Below are positions 8,663 to 11,022 of a stretch of DNA of 11,022 bases, piece by piece. The stretch lies in contig NWUY0303894853.1 of assembly GCA_004151065.3 (NCBI GenBank), forward strand, positions 1 to 11,022, in the 5' to 3' direction. Below the pieces are notes generated by a model. That model was not told the DNA's origin, did no database searches, and saw nothing but the letters and a program-made list of their open reading frames with translations. The translations under genes were made by a program, and so were the position numbers. Position 1 is the stretch's first letter. Each line of letters starts with the position of its first letter. The stretch is from Larix sibirica (lineage: Eukaryota; Streptophyta; Pinopsida; Pinales; Pinaceae).

Positions 8663-9336
8663 AAAATTTTATATCTATCAAAATGGATTACTTTTAGTGG
8701 AGAATAAGGTCGTGATTTACTTAGTCATGTGCACAACAAACCCACGAATGCGTGGAAATTATTTCCTCAAGCCACTTGCATGCAAGCTTATTTTCTTGTA
8801 TATTATTTGTGTGGCACTTGCAATATATGGTTCCTCCCATATTGATCATGTCATAAATTATGTGACTTTTAACATTCTTAGCAGGATTTTGGAGGGTTTC
8901 TTCAACTACCGAGTGCAGTACATTATGAACATCACTGATGTTGATGAGAAGATCATAAACAAGGCCCATCATAACTATCTATTGAAATAGTACCTAACAA
9001 CTACACATGAAGCAAAAAAATAGTACTTAGTGAATTGAATGTGCCATTTGGAGAAGAATTTTCAGAGAAAGAGAAGAAGTTGAAGGTGGCACACAATGAA
9101 TTTTATGAATCTACTTCATCTTATAAAAGGATGAAATTACTGATAAGATAAACAATCGAAGCTTCACAAGGTGTTGTAGTGAAAGAAATAATAGAAAAAG
9201 CTCTTGCCATTAGTAGCAAATCGAGCTTGATTTGCTAATTTTAGGTGGTGTTGGTGATGTGCTTGCATCATATATGGATGCTAAAGAAGGGTTCATCATC
9301 ACATATTTTTCTATTTACCATGCACATGCAACTAAG
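8663..9336 (+). pseudogene. Cysteinyl-tRNA synthetase fragment (N-terminal catalytic part)
   Basis: The intact enzyme charges tRNA-Cys with cysteine. Recognisable pieces in order are an ILYLSKWITFSGE start (8666 on), NKVVIY, a broken CGPT region, YGSSHIDHVINYVTFNIL (family: YDxSHxGHARxYVxFDIL), ILEGFFNYRV, and the diagnostic IMNITDVDEKIINKAHHNYL (8925-8984). Then come TAG 8988-8990, LSELNVPFGEEFSEKEKKLK, KEIIEKALAISSK, and in another frame ELDLLILGGVGDVLASYMDA with FSIYHAHATK. The HIGH signature reads HIDH. Frameshifts lie at about 8698, the A7 run at about 9015, and about 9220. Between 8720 and 8825 the match fails, possibly an insertion or local duplication. The roughly 105-residue stretch between TDVDEKII and GDVLASYMD matches the long insert of animal/fungal-type CysRS. 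It ends abruptly before the rest of the catalytic domain, and no intron is evident after 8830. Confidence 0.75.
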
Positions 9337-9363
9337 TTGTACAAATTGATAAGTTCTATGATA

Positions 9364-10118
9364 ATGAGTCGTCGTCAGCACAAAGAAGTCCATAAAGAAA
9401 GAAGCAAAAGAAGTGATTTTTTTTTCCTGATAAAGTTAAAGTGTTTGTTATAGGCTACAAGGATAACAGGGAGGGGGGTAAGATTGGCAATAATAGTGTT
9501 GCTGCAAGCGGCAAAGAATTTGAACCAGTGGGGGGGGGAGACTTTCTCAAAAGCACAAGACAAAAACATAATAAATGTTATCTTGATTTGCATCAAGGCA
9601 CATGGCTTTGAAGAAGACGAAGGCTTACATATGATCTTAAACTGCATCAAAAATTCAGAAGTTCGTCATTGTTGGAAGAGAATTGCGTTCGCTATACATT
9701 GGAGACCTCCTATGGGTGTTTATCTTCGAGCTCATGTCTTGTTTGAAATATTAGAAGAATGGGGTTGGATAGAAGATGAAATAAATGCACTTCAAAGATT
9801 TCAAGCTTAACATGGTAATAATTGGAGGAAAATATCAAAATTTCTTGGGAATAATCGATACCATGTGAGAGATACATGACACAGGTTAAAGAGAGCAGAG
9901 GATTGGTTCCTAAGTGAATGTCAAAATCTATTCAATTTGGTGCATCCAAATTTGTGATTGAATTCATCTGAGAACAGAGAGAAGTGTACTGAAAATATTC
10001 TCTTTGACAACATTGGTTGGGAAGCAATTGCTAACAAGATGGAAACTAGAGATTGTGTTTCTTGCTGCAAAAAATGTGATCATGAGGAAGGAAAATGCAT
10101 TATGAGGAGCAGCTGGTA
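9364..10118 (+). pseudogene. REB1/RNA polymerase I termination factor-like Myb protein fragment
   Basis: The family binds DNA through Myb/SANT repeats; animal and yeast relatives (TTF1, Reb1) act in Pol I termination. The lysine-rich start SRRQHKEVHKERSKRS leads, after a shift at the T9 run (9417-9425), to PDKVKVFVIGYKDNREGGK. After a shift at the G9 run (9530-9538) come ETFSKAQDKNIINVILICIK, LHMILNCIKNSEVRHCWKRI, AIHWRPPMGVYLRAHVLFE, HGNNWRKISKFLGNNRYHVR and NIGWEAIANKMETRD. The arrangement follows plant REB1-like proteins (MVLxC...VRxCWKEI...RPYTAVYxRAHxLF...HGxDWxxLAxxLGKxRxHVKDTWRRIK). Stops are TAA 9808-9810, TGA 9877-9879 (Trp expected after RDT) and TGA 9955-9957. Similarity fades after SCCKKCDHEEGK (about 10085). 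It directly follows the CysRS fragment. Family recognition is by memory of the consensus. Confidence 0.7.
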
Positions 10119-10602
10119 GCATAAATCTAATGAATTATGATCTATGTACAAAGGCTTGCATGTTTTGGCAACATTCACAACAAAGTAGAACATCATTAAA
10201 GGACTCATAGCATTGTAAAGCATTCAGGTTGGTTATCAATTCAACTTCAAATTCCAAATCAAATTTTAACTTGCAAATAATCATTCTTGTAAGTTCTCGT
10301 GTAATTTGGTACTTGCAATAGTTTTTTGTGAGTGTCAAAACAATAGAGTTGAATTGTGTTTGTAATCGGGTGCACTCTCAGTTGAACTTGACACCCTTCA
10401 TCTTTTGAGTCCAAAATTTTAGTTGTTGTTGTCAAAGGGTGGAGTCGCAAGAAGCTCTTTGAGGTGTAAATTAATTTTTCAAATTTCTCGAATTAAACAA
10501 TTATTAGAGTTATTGAACAATAACACTCTAATACTCACTACTGTTGACGACAAAATCAAAATCAACAAAGAAACTCTCTGATCTGTGCTATCTTTTTTGC
10601 AG
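10119..10602. other. AT-rich stretch without a recognised gene
   Basis: Small minus-strand frames at 10135-10338 and 10259-10450 show no domain and ordinary random-looking composition. At 10590-10602 a pyrimidine tract followed by GCAG resembles a plant 3' splice acceptor (CTATCTTTTTTGCAG), just before more coding-like sequence. Confidence 0.5.
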
Positions 10603-11022
10603 GACTCACAAGAAAAAGTGGACCTTCTCCAGACTCATCTCTAGCATGATTAAACAAAGCAAAGGAATCAACATTTTGAACTAGTTCTTGTTAAGAACAA
10701 CCCTCATTTTGAATTTGGTGATGATTCCCAATAGTTGTCAACACATGATCAATTTAATGAAAAATGACAAATGCAGAAGACGAAGCCCATCAGGAACATG
10801 TTCTATGTAATCTTTCCAATCCCATCACCAAACATTGGGAATAACTCAGGAACAACAAACACAACACATGTATCAGATATGATAAGGAAGTGACCTTTAA
10901 TATTTCGGATTATGCCAAGCCAATCCAGTTTCAGAGTTATGGATTCCTTCAAGAAGATTCATCTTCCCTTGTTGTCCAGTTTAGCATCGGTGCCAACATT
11001 GTCATCGAATTGGCCACATGGA
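10603..11022 (+). pseudogene. Unrecognised coding-like remnant, broken, runs off the window
   Basis: I do not recognise the gene. After the possible acceptor AG at 10601-10602, plus-strand frames give protein-like segments joined by stops and shifts: LTRKSGPSPDSSLA then LNKAKEST; after a frame change LVLVKNNPHFEFGDDSQ and LSTHDQFNEK; then PIPSPNIGNNSGTTNTTHVS; and finally NISDYAKPIQFQSYGFLQED up to about 10973, with an alternative frame SLASVPTLSSNWPHG near the end. Polar, Ser/Asn/Gln-rich content would suit a disordered region of a nuclear protein, but that is guesswork. It may also be non-coding. Confidence 0.3.

Noticed and set aside
8697-8990. A 97-codon frame with hydrophobic LIFLYIICVALAIYG read as a membrane protein
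   Set aside because: The second half is plainly CysRS sequence; the hydrophobic run comes from the degenerate segment 8720-8825 and is not a credible membrane segment.
1-11022. CRISPR array, bacterial operon, rRNA or tRNA gene
   Set aside because: No regularly spaced repeats, Shine-Dalgarno-led gene strings or recognisable rRNA or tRNA segments were seen; the only tRNA-related sequence is the PBS complement at 7815-7826.

Overview
The window looks like nuclear DNA from a land plant, most likely a seed plant with a large, repeat-rich genome. The evidence is a plant-type LINE (ORF1 with a DUF4283-like region and a CX2CX4HX4C knuckle; ORF2 with endonuclease, reverse transcriptase, plant zf-RVT segment and terminal RNase H), an LTR-like end followed by a near-perfect initiator-Met primer-binding site, and a fragment resembling the plant RNA-binding protein UBA2. 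A gymnosperm is a guess, not a demonstration. No intact protein-coding gene is visible; everything recognisable is decayed.

Layout. Positions 1-33 hold a 13-bp tandem repeat, followed by AT-rich DNA without genes. From about 408 to about 6830 (ends uncertain) lies one nearly full-length LINE on the minus strand. Reading leftward it has a short 5' leader, ORF1 (6768 to 4919), ORF2 (4922 to 768) and a 3' UTR that may end in a short A tail at 408-415. ORF1 and ORF2 overlap by ATGA. Both carry nonsense codons and frameshifts. Many of the stops fit CAG/CAA/TGG changed by C-to-T or G-to-A transitions, and both Asp of the RT active site and one endonuclease Asp read as Asn, so the copy should be inactive. 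A 23-bp exact tandem duplication breaks the RNase H domain.

From about 6830 to 7595 there is non-coding DNA. At 7596-7826 sits a short LTR-like sequence with a primer-binding site on the plus strand. Behind it, in about 2.3 kb, come three unrelated exon-like gene fragments: a UBA2-like N-terminus (minus, 8092-8274), a cysteinyl-tRNA synthetase fragment of the eukaryotic long-insert type (plus, 8663-9336), and a REB1/RNA polymerase I termination factor-like Myb fragment (plus, about 9364-10118). The last two abut almost directly. No intron is obvious inside them, which suggests retrocopies or fragments assembled by a mobile element. The final 900 bp contain an unrecognised coding-like stretch (10603-11022) behind a possible 3' splice site.

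The genes do not form a working pathway. The region is best read as a repeat graveyard: one methylation-decayed LINE beside a cluster of captured or retrocopied host gene pieces.
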